A DNA stretch of 50,824 nt from contig JAUVLV010000014.1 of the NCBI GenBank assembly GCA_030600545.1, positions 1 to 50,824 on the forward strand, in the 5' to 3' direction. Shown here one piece after another: positions 17,459-26,403 of the stretch. Origin of the DNA: Candidatus Aegiribacteria sp. (GTDB taxonomy: Bacteria > Fermentibacterota > Fermentibacteria > Fermentibacterales > JCC-6). The notes beneath the pieces were generated by a model. It worked only from the letters and a program-made list of their open reading frames with translations, did no database searches and had not been told where the DNA came from. Each line of letters begins with the position of its first letter. Position 1 is the stretch's first letter. The translations under genes were made by a program, and so were the position numbers.

Positions 17459-18862
17459 ATGCGATCGAGAGTAGTCCTTATAGCGATATTTCTTCTTGCA
17501 CTGGGAGCCACATTTCTTTTAAAAAAACCACATTCTCTCCGAAGCGGTGATGCGTGGTCATTCCGGGATCATTTTTCCAGGCTGGAACACTTAACCGATT
17601 CACTGAATTCAGTTCTTGCGGATACACTGGAAATAAGAACCGCATACGTTGAAGAGGGTGGAACACTTGGCGCGCTTCTGTATTCAACCGGTATTGAAGG
17701 GAATACGTACCTTAACTGCTGTGGGGTTTTGATAGACAGCCTTGGATGGACATCAGTTCATGTAGGTGATACCCTTGAGGCCTTCTACTCAAGGGATTCC
17801 CTTGTAAAAGTCAGGGCAAGGCCAAGGAACAGAAGGGGATACTACAGTATTGAATTCGACGGAACTTCAGAACCTGTTGACTGGTACTGGGTTTCTGAAG
17901 ATCAGTACACAAGGTTGCGTTCAGTAATTCTTGTTGTAAACACTTCCGTCTGGGCGAGCATTGCCAGCAGCGGAGTTCCTTCAGACCTTACTCCTTCGGG
18001 GCTCATAGTTACAGAACGTGATTCAGTAAGAGAAATAGCTTATATAAAAGGTCTCGAGAACGAACTTTCCAACAGATTGTTCGTTTACGACATCGATTTC
18101 TATTACGATGTACAGCCAGGGGACAGTGTCTGGGTGCTGTTCGAGGAGACCCGGTATCCCGGGTCTTCCGAGACCGTATTCAAAAGGATAATCGCTGCCA
18201 AGTATAACTTCGCGCTGGGTGGAATGACCGAAGCCATACCTTTCTTCCACCAGCCCGATTCACTGGCTCCCGACGGTACAGCATTAATTCTCGATTATTA
18301 TCACAGGGACGGGGCTTCACTTCGAACGATGTTCCTTAAGATGCCGGTCCCGTTCGGAAGGATAAGCTCTCCCTATTCCGATTCCCGGATGCATCCAGTT
18401 CTTGGATACTCGAGGGCTCACCGTGGTATTGACTACGCGGCTCCCATGGGTACGGAGATATACGCTGTAGGAGATGGCGTGATAACTGTCAGGGGCGTGC
18501 GCGGAGGTTATGGAAATATGGTGCGTGTCCGACATGCCAACGGGTACGAAACGGGGTACGGTCACATGAGCAGTTATGCTCAAAACCAGGAAATAGGATC
18601 CTATGTAAGGCAGGGCGATGTGATCGGTTACATAGGAAGCACAGGTCTCTCAACAGGTCCTCATGTTCATTTCGAAATGAAAAGGAACGGTTCCTATGTG
18701 AATCCAGCTACCGAAATACTTCCTCCTGCGAATCCTCTTCTTGAGGAGGATCTTGATTCATTCATGCTTCAGCTTCCGATTCTGGAGAGTACATGGTCCC
18801 GAATGGCAGGAACGGATATACCGGTTTTCCGTAATGAGGGTACTGATTCGGATAGCACATAA
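17459..18862 (+). CDS. M23-family murein endopeptidase
   Basis: The 467-residue protein has an N-terminal signal anchor (about 5-21), a long periplasmic part with an opacity-associated/LysM-like segment (GTLGALLYSTGI near 64-75), and a C-terminal LytM domain. The zinc site is intact: His321 and Asp325 in HRGIDYAAP, and His402/His404 in GPHVHFEM, with GYGHMSSY between. It should cut peptide cross-links of peptidoglycan in the periplasm. A GGAG site lies upstream. Other M23 proteins work with FtsEX, which is encoded 7 kb downstream, but this one lacks an obvious EnvC-type coiled coil. Confidence 0.9.
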   Translation: MRSRVVLIAIFLLALGATFLLKKPHSLRSGDAWSFRDHFSRLEHLTDSLNSVLADTLEIRTAYVEEGGTLGALLYSTGIEGNTYLNCCGVLIDSLGWTSVHVGDTLEAFYSRDSLVKVRARPRNRRGYYSIEFDGTSEPVDWYWVSEDQYTRLRSVILVVNTSVWASIASSGVPSDLTPSGLIVTERDSVREIAYIKGLENELSNRLFVYDIDFYYDVQPGDSVWVLFEETRYPGSSETVFKRIIAAKYNFALGGMTEAIPFFHQPDSLAPDGTALILDYYHRDGASLRTMFLKMPVPFGRISSPYSDSRMHPVLGYSRAHRGIDYAAPMGTEIYAVGDGVITVRGVRGGYGNMVRVRHANGYETGYGHMSSYAQNQEIGSYVRQGDVIGYIGSTGLSTGPHVHFEMKRNGSYVNPATEILPPANPLLEEDLDSFMLQLPILESTWSRMAGTDIPVFRNEGTDSDST

Positions 18863-18867
18863 GCGGA

Positions 18868-21800
18868 ATGACGGAAGAAGACAGAAATTCTGAGGATATC
18901 AGGGATTGGGTAGTTAACGAGTTCTTCTGGGATTCTGTATTTTCGGACATGCTGTCCAGTCTGGTTTCCAAAAGACTTACTACGGTGGGAGGCCTCGGAG
19001 GAGCTGCCCGTTCGTTTGCTGCCGCAGCTGCTCATCGGCTTGCAGGCCCCACTGTTCTGGTTGTACCCTCCGTTTCTGATGCGGAGAGTATGAGGGACGA
19101 TCTTAGAGGAATCCTTTCGGATGTTCTTTACTTTCCGTCCTACGAAACTCTTCCCTTTGAAGGTGAACCTGCCCATCCCGGAGTCATATCCGATCGCGTG
19201 GAATGTATGGCGGAACTGAACGCAGGGAAAAGAAAAAGCATCGTCGTGATGCCATCATCCGCTCTTATCAAGAAGATACCCACAAAGGATAATTTTTCCT
19301 GTTTCCGTTTGTACAAAGGTATGAGACTTTCCATCAGGAAACTTGAGGACTGGCTTTTAGCCGCAGGTTTCATGAAGGAGGGCAGTGTCTGGGAACAGGC
19401 TCGCTGGGCACGGCGGGGCGGTATAGTTGATATAGGCACATACGGAATGGATAATCCTGTAAGACTGGAATTCTTTGGTGATGAGATCGAGTCAATACGT
19501 TCATTCGACCAGAGATCCCAGAGAAGTATAAGGAATCTTCCTGAATGCCTGCTTCTTCCAGCAAGGGAGGTCATTCTGTCTCCTGACCACTGGAACAGGG
19601 CCATGGAGATGGTTCCCGATGAACATACTCTGAGTGAGAAGCTCTGGACCGCTAACGATTTTCCCGGAATCGAACACTATCTGCCGATATTTCTTGAAGA
19701 CAGCTGCAGTATTCTTGATTACATACCCGATGACGGAACACTCATTCTATCAGATCCGGATTCAATAATATCGCATATCGAAGATGCCCTGGCGTACAAT
19801 ATGAATAATTGTTCGCTGGAGGACATTCCCTTCGATTTCAGCAGACAGTTTTACGGAAAGGAGGAAATCCGCGAAAAGCTTGATTCGTGCAGAAGGATGG
19901 TCAGATTCGAACCATTCCCGGTAACGGAGGTTGATGTCTATTACAGAACAGTTCCGCAGGTGAGCTTTCACGGCCATCGCAACGAAATGATAAGGCAGTT
20001 TGGAAATTGGACCCGGGATGGTTCCAGGGTAGCTGTTCTGTGTGATTCACGGGCTGAAGAGGAGACTTTCCTTGAGCTGATACCGGAGAATATCAGTCTC
20101 GATACCGGAGTACTTTCGATTTCAGAAGGTTTTCAGATGCTCGATCTGGGGCTGATTGTTCTTGCGGAGAGAAAACTGCTTTCACACAGGAGAAGACCTG
20201 AACGGGTAAGAAGGTACAGAGGCGGTGAAAGGCTGGAGGATTCGGGTGAAATTTCACCGGGGGATATGATAGTCCATAAGCGCTATGGGATAGGGCGTTT
20301 CACCGGCCTGGAACAGGTTAAGACCTCTGGGACTGTACTTGACTGCCTTGCAATTGAATACAGGGACGGTGACCGGCTTCTTGTTCCAATGAACGAGATA
20401 GGTTCTGTACAGAAATTCATGGCTCCGGATAAGGTCAGCCCGAAGCTGGATAAAATTGGCGGGGTATCCTGGGATAAGAGAGTTTCCATCGCGAGGAAAA
20501 AGGCAAAAGCCATTGCGGGCAGGCTCGCAGCGCTGTATGCAGAAAGAAAAGCCATGAGAAGAACCCCCCTGGGAACTCCAGGGCATCATGTTGCCGCGCT
20601 TGCGAACAGTTTTCCCTACGAAGAGACTCCCGACCAGCTTTCAACAATACAGAAGGTCATGAAGGATTTTGAGGGGAATTGCCCCATGGACAGGCTGGTT
20701 TGCGGTGATGTAGGGTACGGCAAGACCGAAGTAGCCATCAGGGCAGTATTTCGCGCAGTTGATTCCGGTTTTCAGACGGTTGTACTTGTTCCTACCACAG
20801 TTCTTGCTGAACAGCATTACTTCACATTCAGAGACAGGCTGGCGGAATATCCGGTAAAAATAGAGATGCTCAACAGATTCCGCACAAGGCAGGAACAGAG
20901 GAAGATAATAGAGGATCTTGCGGTAGGTGATATCGATATAGTTATAGGAACCCACCGTCTTCTGCAGAAGGATATACGTTTTAACAGGCTCGGCCTGCTT
21001 GTGATTGACGAAGAACACCGTTTCGGAGTCAGGCAGAAGGAGTACCTCAGGGAAATGAAAAAGGGTGTTGATACGCTTGCGATGACAGCTACTCCCATTC
21101 CCAGGTCTCTTCATATGGCACTATCCGGTTTTCGGAATATCTCTATAATCGCGACACCTCCAAGGGACAGGTATCCTGTTCACACGGAGCTTATAGGGTT
21201 CAATTCCAGAATTATAGCCAAAGCTGTTAAAAGGGAGCTTTCGAGGGATGGACAGGTATTTTTCGTACATAACAGGATTAAATCAATTGAAATGATCCGG
21301 GAGAAACTGCATTCCCTGTTGCCCGAGGTGAGAATAGCAGTAGGACACGGGCAAATGAATCCAAAAGAACTTGAGAGTGTAATGCATGCATTCATGGAGG
21401 GGCAGTACGATATTCTCCTGTGTACATCAATTATAGAATCCGGTCTTGATCTTCCAAGGGTCAATACCATAATAATTGATAATGCGCAGATGTTCGGACT
21501 CGCAGATCTTTATCAGCTGAGAGGAAGAGTGGGAAGAAGCCACCACCAGGCTTACTGTTACCTGGTTGTACCGGAAAATAGGAAGCTGAAACCGGAAGCC
21601 AGCAACCGTCTCGATGCCATTCGCAGGTTTACCGAACTGGGTTCAGGATGGAACATAGCCATGAGGGATCTTGAGATAAGGGGTGCCGGAGAGCTGCTTG
21701 GAGCATCTCAGCACGGTCAGATGATCTCAATAGGATATGGACTTTTCGAGGAGCTTATCAAGCAGGAGGCCAGGTGTCTGGTTGGTCTCGACGCCGCAGA

Positions 21801-22239
21801 TGAAACCGATGTCAGGGTTGAGATACCCGGTGATTCCTTCATTCCTCAATCTTATATACCTGATGTATCTGAAAGGGTGAGGGTATACCGAAGCGTATGG
21901 AGAGCTTCTCAAGAGAAGGAGATAGACGAGTGGATTGAAAACATTTCAGATAGATTTGGTGAACCCTCAGAATCGGTACTGAATTGCGCTAAACGGGCAA
22001 GAATAGGATATCTGGCAGCAAGGGCCGGTATTGAAGAGGTTGTGATAGGCAGTAGAGTCGCACGGATGGTTTTTAGACCGGGAATGGTGGTCTCCGGTGC
22101 TGCGCCTGATAACCTCAAGGTGAGAGTGACAGTGGAGAAAACGGGGAGGATAATCGTAAATGTCAGTACGAAAGACCTTACCAACCCGGAAAAGGTGATA
22201 AGGACACTGAGCCTTCTTCGATACTTCAGTCCGGAATAG
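18868..22239 (+). CDS. mfd: transcription-repair coupling factor Mfd
   Basis: Mfd removes RNA polymerase stalled at DNA lesions and recruits UvrA. The 1123-residue protein has the UvrB-like N-terminal part, the RNA-polymerase-interacting domain beginning SPGDMIVHKRYGIGRFTGLE near residue 462, and an SF2 translocase with Walker A GDVGYGKTEVA near 614 and DEEHRFG near 714. The C-terminal TRCF domain starts around 970. All domains are present at normal length. It starts 5 bases after the M23 gene and has only a weak ribosome binding site. The next gene is 295 bases away. Confidence 0.97.
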   Translation: MTEEDRNSEDIRDWVVNEFFWDSVFSDMLSSLVSKRLTTVGGLGGAARSFAAAAAHRLAGPTVLVVPSVSDAESMRDDLRGILSDVLYFPSYETLPFEGEPAHPGVISDRVECMAELNAGKRKSIVVMPSSALIKKIPTKDNFSCFRLYKGMRLSIRKLEDWLLAAGFMKEGSVWEQARWARRGGIVDIGTYGMDNPVRLEFFGDEIESIRSFDQRSQRSIRNLPECLLLPAREVILSPDHWNRAMEMVPDEHTLSEKLWTANDFPGIEHYLPIFLEDSCSILDYIPDDGTLILSDPDSIISHIEDALAYNMNNCSLEDIPFDFSRQFYGKEEIREKLDSCRRMVRFEPFPVTEVDVYYRTVPQVSFHGHRNEMIRQFGNWTRDGSRVAVLCDSRAEEETFLELIPENISLDTGVLSISEGFQMLDLGLIVLAERKLLSHRRRPERVRRYRGGERLEDSGEISPGDMIVHKRYGIGRFTGLEQVKTSGTVLDCLAIEYRDGDRLLVPMNEIGSVQKFMAPDKVSPKLDKIGGVSWDKRVSIARKKAKAIAGRLAALYAERKAMRRTPLGTPGHHVAALANSFPYEETPDQLSTIQKVMKDFEGNCPMDRLVCGDVGYGKTEVAIRAVFRAVDSGFQTVVLVPTTVLAEQHYFTFRDRLAEYPVKIEMLNRFRTRQEQRKIIEDLAVGDIDIVIGTHRLLQKDIRFNRLGLLVIDEEHRFGVRQKEYLREMKKGVDTLAMTATPIPRSLHMALSGFRNISIIATPPRDRYPVHTELIGFNSRIIAKAVKRELSRDGQVFFVHNRIKSIEMIREKLHSLLPEVRIAVGHGQMNPKELESVMHAFMEGQYDILLCTSIIESGLDLPRVNTIIIDNAQMFGLADLYQLRGRVGRSHHQAYCYLVVPENRKLKPEASNRLDAIRRFTELGSGWNIAMRDLEIRGAGELLGASQHGQMISIGYGLFEELIKQEARCLVGLDAADETDVRVEIPGDSFIPQSYIPDVSERVRVYRSVWRASQEKEIDEWIENISDRFGEPSESVLNCAKRARIGYLAARAGIEEVVIGSRVARMVFRPGMVVSGAAPDNLKVRVTVEKTGRIIVNVSTKDLTNPEKVIRTLSLLRYFSPE

Positions 22240-22436
22240 CTCCAGGTCTATAAGAAAAATACAGATGGTGGTTCAACATGCATTGCATCCCTTATATTTC
22301 TCTGTTCATGAGGTATATTTTGAGTTTCTGTTCAGTTGATGCCGCCGGATTAGACGAAAGGAAGAAGTCCGTGTCGAATATCAGGACAGCAAAGGTTATT
22401 CGGCATCTTGAAAGTTGTTTTCTGGAACTCTGGAAC

Positions 22437-22481
22437 AGCTACAGTATAGAGATTGACAGTGCAGCTGTGAATACTGTAGCT
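22437..22481. repeat. perfect 11-base inverted repeat upstream of parvulin genes
   Basis: AGCTACAGTAT at 22437-22447 is repeated in inverse as ATACTGTAGCT at 22471-22481, separated by 23 bases that include TTGACA (22453-22458). It ends 53 bases before the parvulin start in the otherwise gene-free stretch 22240-22534. There is no T run after it, so it is not a standard terminator. It may be an operator or an RNA hairpin; TTGACA could be a -35 box but no good -10 box follows at the right distance. Confidence 0.6.
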
Positions 22482-22534
22482 CCATTCCGGTTACCGATAG
22501 ATTGTTTTAACTTATTTAATTGATGGAGGATGAA

Positions 22535-23353
22535 ATGAGATTCGTTGCATGTTTGGTGATAATTCTAATAATTCCCGCATTGGTTTCTGCTGAAGTTCTT
22601 GCAAGTGTGGATGATATGACCCTCACATGGGAAGATGTCGTAGCCATGATTGGAGGAGAGCAGAATGCTCAATATCTTGGTATAACTTCAGAAGCCGCTG
22701 CGATCGAGGTTCTTCAATCCTGGGTTCGAGAGGAAATAATGGTTCAGGCAGCCGAGAACAGCGGTATTGAATCTGACCCGGAAGTCAGAAATGCCATCGA
22801 GCAGGCCAGAAGGCAGATACTCCTTGAAGCTTACATGAGTGATGCAGTCGATGGGATGCAGCCTTCAAGGCTGGAAATCGAGAATTACATGGATGAGTGG
22901 CTCAGTACGTACAAAAAGAGCGTTCATGTAAGACATATAATCGTACAGGATGAGAACCTTGCGAATTCCCTTCTTGCGAGAATTCACGCAGGTTCAGATT
23001 TTGCTTCGCTTGCTCAGGAATATTCCATCGGGCCAAGCGGCGCGGATGGTGGAGATCTGGGATGGATCACAAGAGGTCAGTCGGGATACATGACATTCGA
23101 TGAAGCAGCATTCAGGCTTGAAGACGGTGAGATAAGCGAGGTTACGGAAACCGGTGCTGGCTATCATATAATCAAGGCTGTGGAAAGTCAGCTTCTTTCT
23201 CCCGAGCCTTCAGTTGAAGAGATTCAGCAGGTGGTTACCATAGAGCTTACACAGGTAATGCAGGAGGAAATTATCATGGATAGAGTTGAAACTCTTGAAC
23301 TGAACCATGATGTAGTGCTCTATCCGGAAAGGCTGATAGAGCATTTACAATAA
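22535..23353 (+). CDS. periplasmic parvulin-type peptidyl-prolyl isomerase
   Basis: The 272-residue product has a signal peptide (about 1-19, cut after VSA), an N-terminal chaperone region and one PpiC/rotamase domain from about residue 125: VRHIIVQDENLANSLL, then FASLAQEYSIGPSGADGGDL and GAGYHIIKAVE. It resembles PrsA/SurA-type folding helpers for secreted proteins. GGAGG at 22525-22529 with 5-base spacing selects the ATG at 22535 over a TTG at 22520. Two more parvulin genes follow directly. Confidence 0.87.
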   Translation: MRFVACLVIILIIPALVSAEVLASVDDMTLTWEDVVAMIGGEQNAQYLGITSEAAAIEVLQSWVREEIMVQAAENSGIESDPEVRNAIEQARRQILLEAYMSDAVDGMQPSRLEIENYMDEWLSTYKKSVHVRHIIVQDENLANSLLARIHAGSDFASLAQEYSIGPSGADGGDLGWITRGQSGYMTFDEAAFRLEDGEISEVTETGAGYHIIKAVESQLLSPEPSVEEIQQVVTIELTQVMQEEIIMDRVETLELNHDVVLYPERLIEHLQ

Positions 23354-23486
23354 CAGAAAGCATCTTGTAATAGCGGTCTGGATATTTTCCGCTATTGCGA
23401 TTGCGGCAACGGTCTCTGTTGTTGTTGTTATTAATAAAAGAATAGCTTCAGTCACTTCTGTTGAACTGATTGAAATCGAGAACAGC

Positions 23487-24239
23487 ATGGAAAATCAGCA
23501 GATTGCGGCCAGTGTGAACAACTCGGTGATCTACATAGAGGATATGGTCATAGCCGGTATTACACCTTTACTCCTTGAAGAGTGGATAGAGGACGAACTG
23601 CTGGCTGAACTGGCTGCTGAACAGGGTTTTGAAAACGTAAGAAAAAGCAAGCTGCTGCAGGACAGAGCAAGACAGGTCTACCTCAGGGATGAACTGCTCG
23701 AATACGCATATGCGAGGGTTTCATTTCCTGATAGCGCTGAAGTTTTCCGGTATATGAGGTCTGACAGCCTTACTTACATGGTTGAAAGGCATTACTACCA
23801 TATACTTGTGGCTAACGAATCTATGGCGGATTCTATCCATGAACAGCTGTCATGGGGAGAGAATTTCCAGATAACGGCCGAGAGGCTTTCAATAGGACAG
23901 AAAGCGGGTATTGGAGGTGATCTTGGATTCCTGACAGCCGGAGAACTGATTGCCTACGGAGTGCCAGTGGAGCAGTCCGTTATCGAAGGCCTGGGAGATG
24001 TGATATCCACCAACTACGGATGGCATATATTTCTTGTGGATGAGATAAGGAAGCTTGAGGATACGTCCAGGGTTGTAAGAAGTCTTGCTGATGATATTCA
24101 CAGACAGAGGATGGAAATCGCAAGGGACAGTCTTCTGACGGTTGCCTCCGAAGGGAGGGATGTTTTCCTGGATTCGACTCTTCTGCAAAATACACAGCAA
24201 TATTCAGATCAAAGCACAGATGGAAGTGAGATAGAATGA
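23487..24239 (+). CDS. membrane-anchored parvulin-type prolyl isomerase (start uncertain)
   Basis: From the first ATG this is 250 residues with a parvulin-like domain at about 95-195 (YYHILVANESMADSI, then GIGGDLGFLTAGEL and YGWHIFLVDEI). The same frame is open upstream to 23340 and there encodes HLVIAVWIFSAIAIAAT and VSVVVVI, a clear membrane segment, before the ATG. No ATG, GTG or TTG occurs in that part. An ATT at 23343 lies about 10 bases after GGAAAGG and would start inside the end of the preceding gene. The true protein is therefore probably a signal-anchored 298-residue form starting at a rare codon, or the sequence has an error there. Its stop overlaps the surA start (ATGA). Confidence 0.8.
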   Translation: MENQQIAASVNNSVIYIEDMVIAGITPLLLEEWIEDELLAELAAEQGFENVRKSKLLQDRARQVYLRDELLEYAYARVSFPDSAEVFRYMRSDSLTYMVERHYYHILVANESMADSIHEQLSWGENFQITAERLSIGQKAGIGGDLGFLTAGELIAYGVPVEQSVIEGLGDVISTNYGWHIFLVDEIRKLEDTSRVVRSLADDIHRQRMEIARDSLLTVASEGRDVFLDSTLLQNTQQYSDQSTDGSEIE

Positions 24240-25459
24240 CTGCACTGATCGTTTTGGTCCTTCTAACATCGTTTATCCCTGTGGAGAAAATTGTCGCTGT
24301 TGTTGGCAACAGTCCAATTCTTCATTCGGATGTTGAGGAAGTAATGGTTCAGATGGATCTGAATCCCAGTGGCAGCTATCAGGTAGATTCGGAAACACCG
24401 GAATACCTTGAAGCGCTTGAGAAGCTGGTAGAGAGCCAACTCATTGTGAATGCAGCGGTTGTTGCAGGATTTTATCCCACCGATGAAGAAATTCAGCTCC
24501 TTCTTGAAGATGAGCTTGAGAACAATCCGATAGGTACTGGAACTGATACGGAATACCTGTCGAAAATGCTGGCTGATAACCAGGCGGCTCAGATATTCGT
24601 TGGAAGAAAAGTTCAGGCTTCTCTGCAGGATATGCCCCAGGATTCGGAAACGTATCTGGTTTCAAACGCTGAACTTGTTGAGGACATGATAATGCCCAGA
24701 CATATCAGCTGGATATATCTCCCTATATTGCCCTCCGGACCTGATTTCGATGTCTGTATGGACGAAATGGTTCAGTTAAGGGCCAGAATTGTCTCCGGAG
24801 AATCCTTCGAAGAGATGGCAATGGAATATTCTGATGATGGATCTGCCATGAACGGTGGATACCTGGGCACATTTGGACTTGGGGAAATGACCGTTGCCTT
24901 TGAAGATGCAGCGTTTTCCCTTGAAGAAGGAGAGATCAGCGAACAGGTGGTTACTACCTTTGGTATACATATAATCAGGCTGGACGCCAGAAACGAAAAC
25001 GGTACGATTGAAGCCAGCCACATACTCAGGATCGTTCCCATAGACGAAGATGATATCGACCGCACAATGGCTGACGCAGACACTATACTGAGTGATATCC
25101 GCTCTTCACGACTGTCATTTGAAGATGCGGCCAGACTGTACAGTCGGGACAGGTCAAGTTCCGAAAGTGGAGGTGACATGGGAATGATACCTCTGAAACT
25201 CTGGCTTCATCAGGTGGCTGAAGTGGTTGAGGAGCTTGAAATGGGAACCTGTTCCGAGCCTGTTGTTCTGGAAAGCGCGGGAGCCGTTGTTCTTATAAAA
25301 CTTCTCGAAAATACGGGAGAGGTCAACTGGAATACTTATACCGAAGCGGAACTCACCGGTCTTGTTCAGCAGGTTATCTATCAGAATACTTACAACTCGA
25401 TTGTTGATTCTCTGAGAAACGAAATTCCGGTGGTTTATTATCTCGAAAACACGATCTAA
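24236..25459 (+). CDS. surA: SurA-like periplasmic chaperone/prolyl isomerase
   Basis: SurA escorts outer-membrane proteins through the periplasm. The 407-residue protein has a short signal sequence, the SurA N-terminal pattern VEKIVAVVGNSPILHSDVEE (about 14-33), and two parvulin domains in tandem: the first around 155-255 (ISWIYLPILP ... MNGGYLGTFGLGEM ... FGIHIIRLD), the second around 260-360 (ASHILRIVPI ... SESGGDMGMIPL). This two-domain layout is characteristic of SurA. It is the third isomerase gene in a row and fits with the BamD-like and LolA genes of the first region. Confidence 0.88.
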   Translation: MTALIVLVLLTSFIPVEKIVAVVGNSPILHSDVEEVMVQMDLNPSGSYQVDSETPEYLEALEKLVESQLIVNAAVVAGFYPTDEEIQLLLEDELENNPIGTGTDTEYLSKMLADNQAAQIFVGRKVQASLQDMPQDSETYLVSNAELVEDMIMPRHISWIYLPILPSGPDFDVCMDEMVQLRARIVSGESFEEMAMEYSDDGSAMNGGYLGTFGLGEMTVAFEDAAFSLEEGEISEQVVTTFGIHIIRLDARNENGTIEASHILRIVPIDEDDIDRTMADADTILSDIRSSRLSFEDAARLYSRDRSSSESGGDMGMIPLKLWLHQVAEVVEELEMGTCSEPVVLESAGAVVLIKLLENTGEVNWNTYTEAELTGLVQQVIYQNTYNSIVDSLRNEIPVVYYLENTI

Positions 25460-25720
25460 TTGAGAATTGATACCTACCTTAAACTGATGGGCATATTCAA
25501 AACCCGGTCGGTTGCCGGCAAGGCATGCAAAGGCGGTTATATAACCATAGGTGACAGGGCAGTAAAATCATCCAATTCCGTTAACAGGGGTGATCTGCTT
25601 GATATTATTAAACCCGATGGTTCAAAGTTTTCAGTTGAAGTGCTTGAGATTCCATCCGGAAAACAGGTTTCCAGAAAGGATAGACAGAACTTTTTCAGAA
25701 TAGTCGGAATGGAGGGCTAA
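25460..25720 (+). CDS. S4-domain RNA-binding protein (Hsp15/RqcP type)
   Basis: The 86-residue protein is essentially one S4 domain: MRIDTYLKLMGIFKTRSVA, then CKGGYITIGDRAVKSS and NRGDLLDI, followed by a basic tail. Hsp15/RqcP family proteins bind the large ribosomal subunit in stalled-ribosome rescue; which branch this belongs to cannot be told from sequence alone. Translation starts at TTG directly after the surA stop, so it is probably translationally coupled. Confidence 0.8.
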   Translation: MRIDTYLKLMGIFKTRSVAGKACKGGYITIGDRAVKSSNSVNRGDLLDIIKPDGSKFSVEVLEIPSGKQVSRKDRQNFFRIVGMEG

Positions 25721-26403
25721 TGATGATCACCTTCCAGAATGTCAGCAGATTCTACAACGAATGGCCGGCCCTCGAGAGTATCAATTTTCAGGTTGATCAG
25801 GGAGAATTCCTGATAATATCAGGTCCCAGCGGTGCAGGCAAAACTACTGTTTTCAGACAAATATGGATGGGGGATCTGCCAAGCTCAGGTGTGGTTGAGG
25901 TAGTGGGATTCAGGTCCGACAGGATAAGAAGAGGTGATCTTCCTCTGCTCAGGCGGAAACTTGGCATTGTATTCCAGGATTTCCGGCTTCTTTCGGATAG
26001 AACTGTGTACGATAATGTTGCCCTGCCCCTTCAGGTTATCGGGACTTCACCGAAGGCTGTACGAAGACGAGTATTCTCTCTTTTGTCAGAGATGGAACTC
26101 AATCACAGAAGAGGTTCGTATCCCCATGAGCTTTCAGGCGGAGAGCAGCAGAGAGTAGCCATTGCAAGGGCTATGGTCGCCCATCCTGTAATACTCCTTG
26201 CTGATGAACCAACCGGAAACCTCGATCCCGAAGTTTCTCGAAGGGTAATCGATCTGCTTATTGAGATCAACAGGTCGGGTACCGCGGTTATCCTTGCCAC
26301 TCATGATCCCCGGCAGGTGCCTGCCGGAATTGCAAGGTTCCTCTACCTTGACAGGGGTCACCTGGTAAATCCCAATCTCTGGGGCGGGTACAGACAGTTA
26401 TGA
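25720..26403 (+). CDS. ftsE: cell-division ABC ATPase FtsE
   Basis: FtsE is the ATPase half of the FtsEX complex, which activates murein hydrolases at the septum. The 227-residue protein has Walker A GPSGAGKTT near residues 35-43, signature LSGGEQQRVAIARAM near 138-152, and Walker B VILLADEPTGNLDPE. Residues DFRLLSDRTVYDNVALPL match FtsE. It starts in the stop of the S4 gene (TAATG; a second ATG follows at once) and overlaps ftsX by four bases. Confidence 0.93.
   Translation: MMITFQNVSRFYNEWPALESINFQVDQGEFLIISGPSGAGKTTVFRQIWMGDLPSSGVVEVVGFRSDRIRRGDLPLLRRKLGIVFQDFRLLSDRTVYDNVALPLQVIGTSPKAVRRRVFSLLSEMELNHRRGSYPHELSGGEQQRVAIARAMVAHPVILLADEPTGNLDPEVSRRVIDLLIEINRSGTAVILATHDPRQVPAGIARFLYLDRGHLVNPNLWGGYRQL

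Noticed and set aside
22278-22523. 81-codon + strand frame between mfd and the first parvulin gene
   Set aside because: No ribosome binding site, no recognisable domain, and it runs across the 11-base inverted repeat; it looks like a chance frame.
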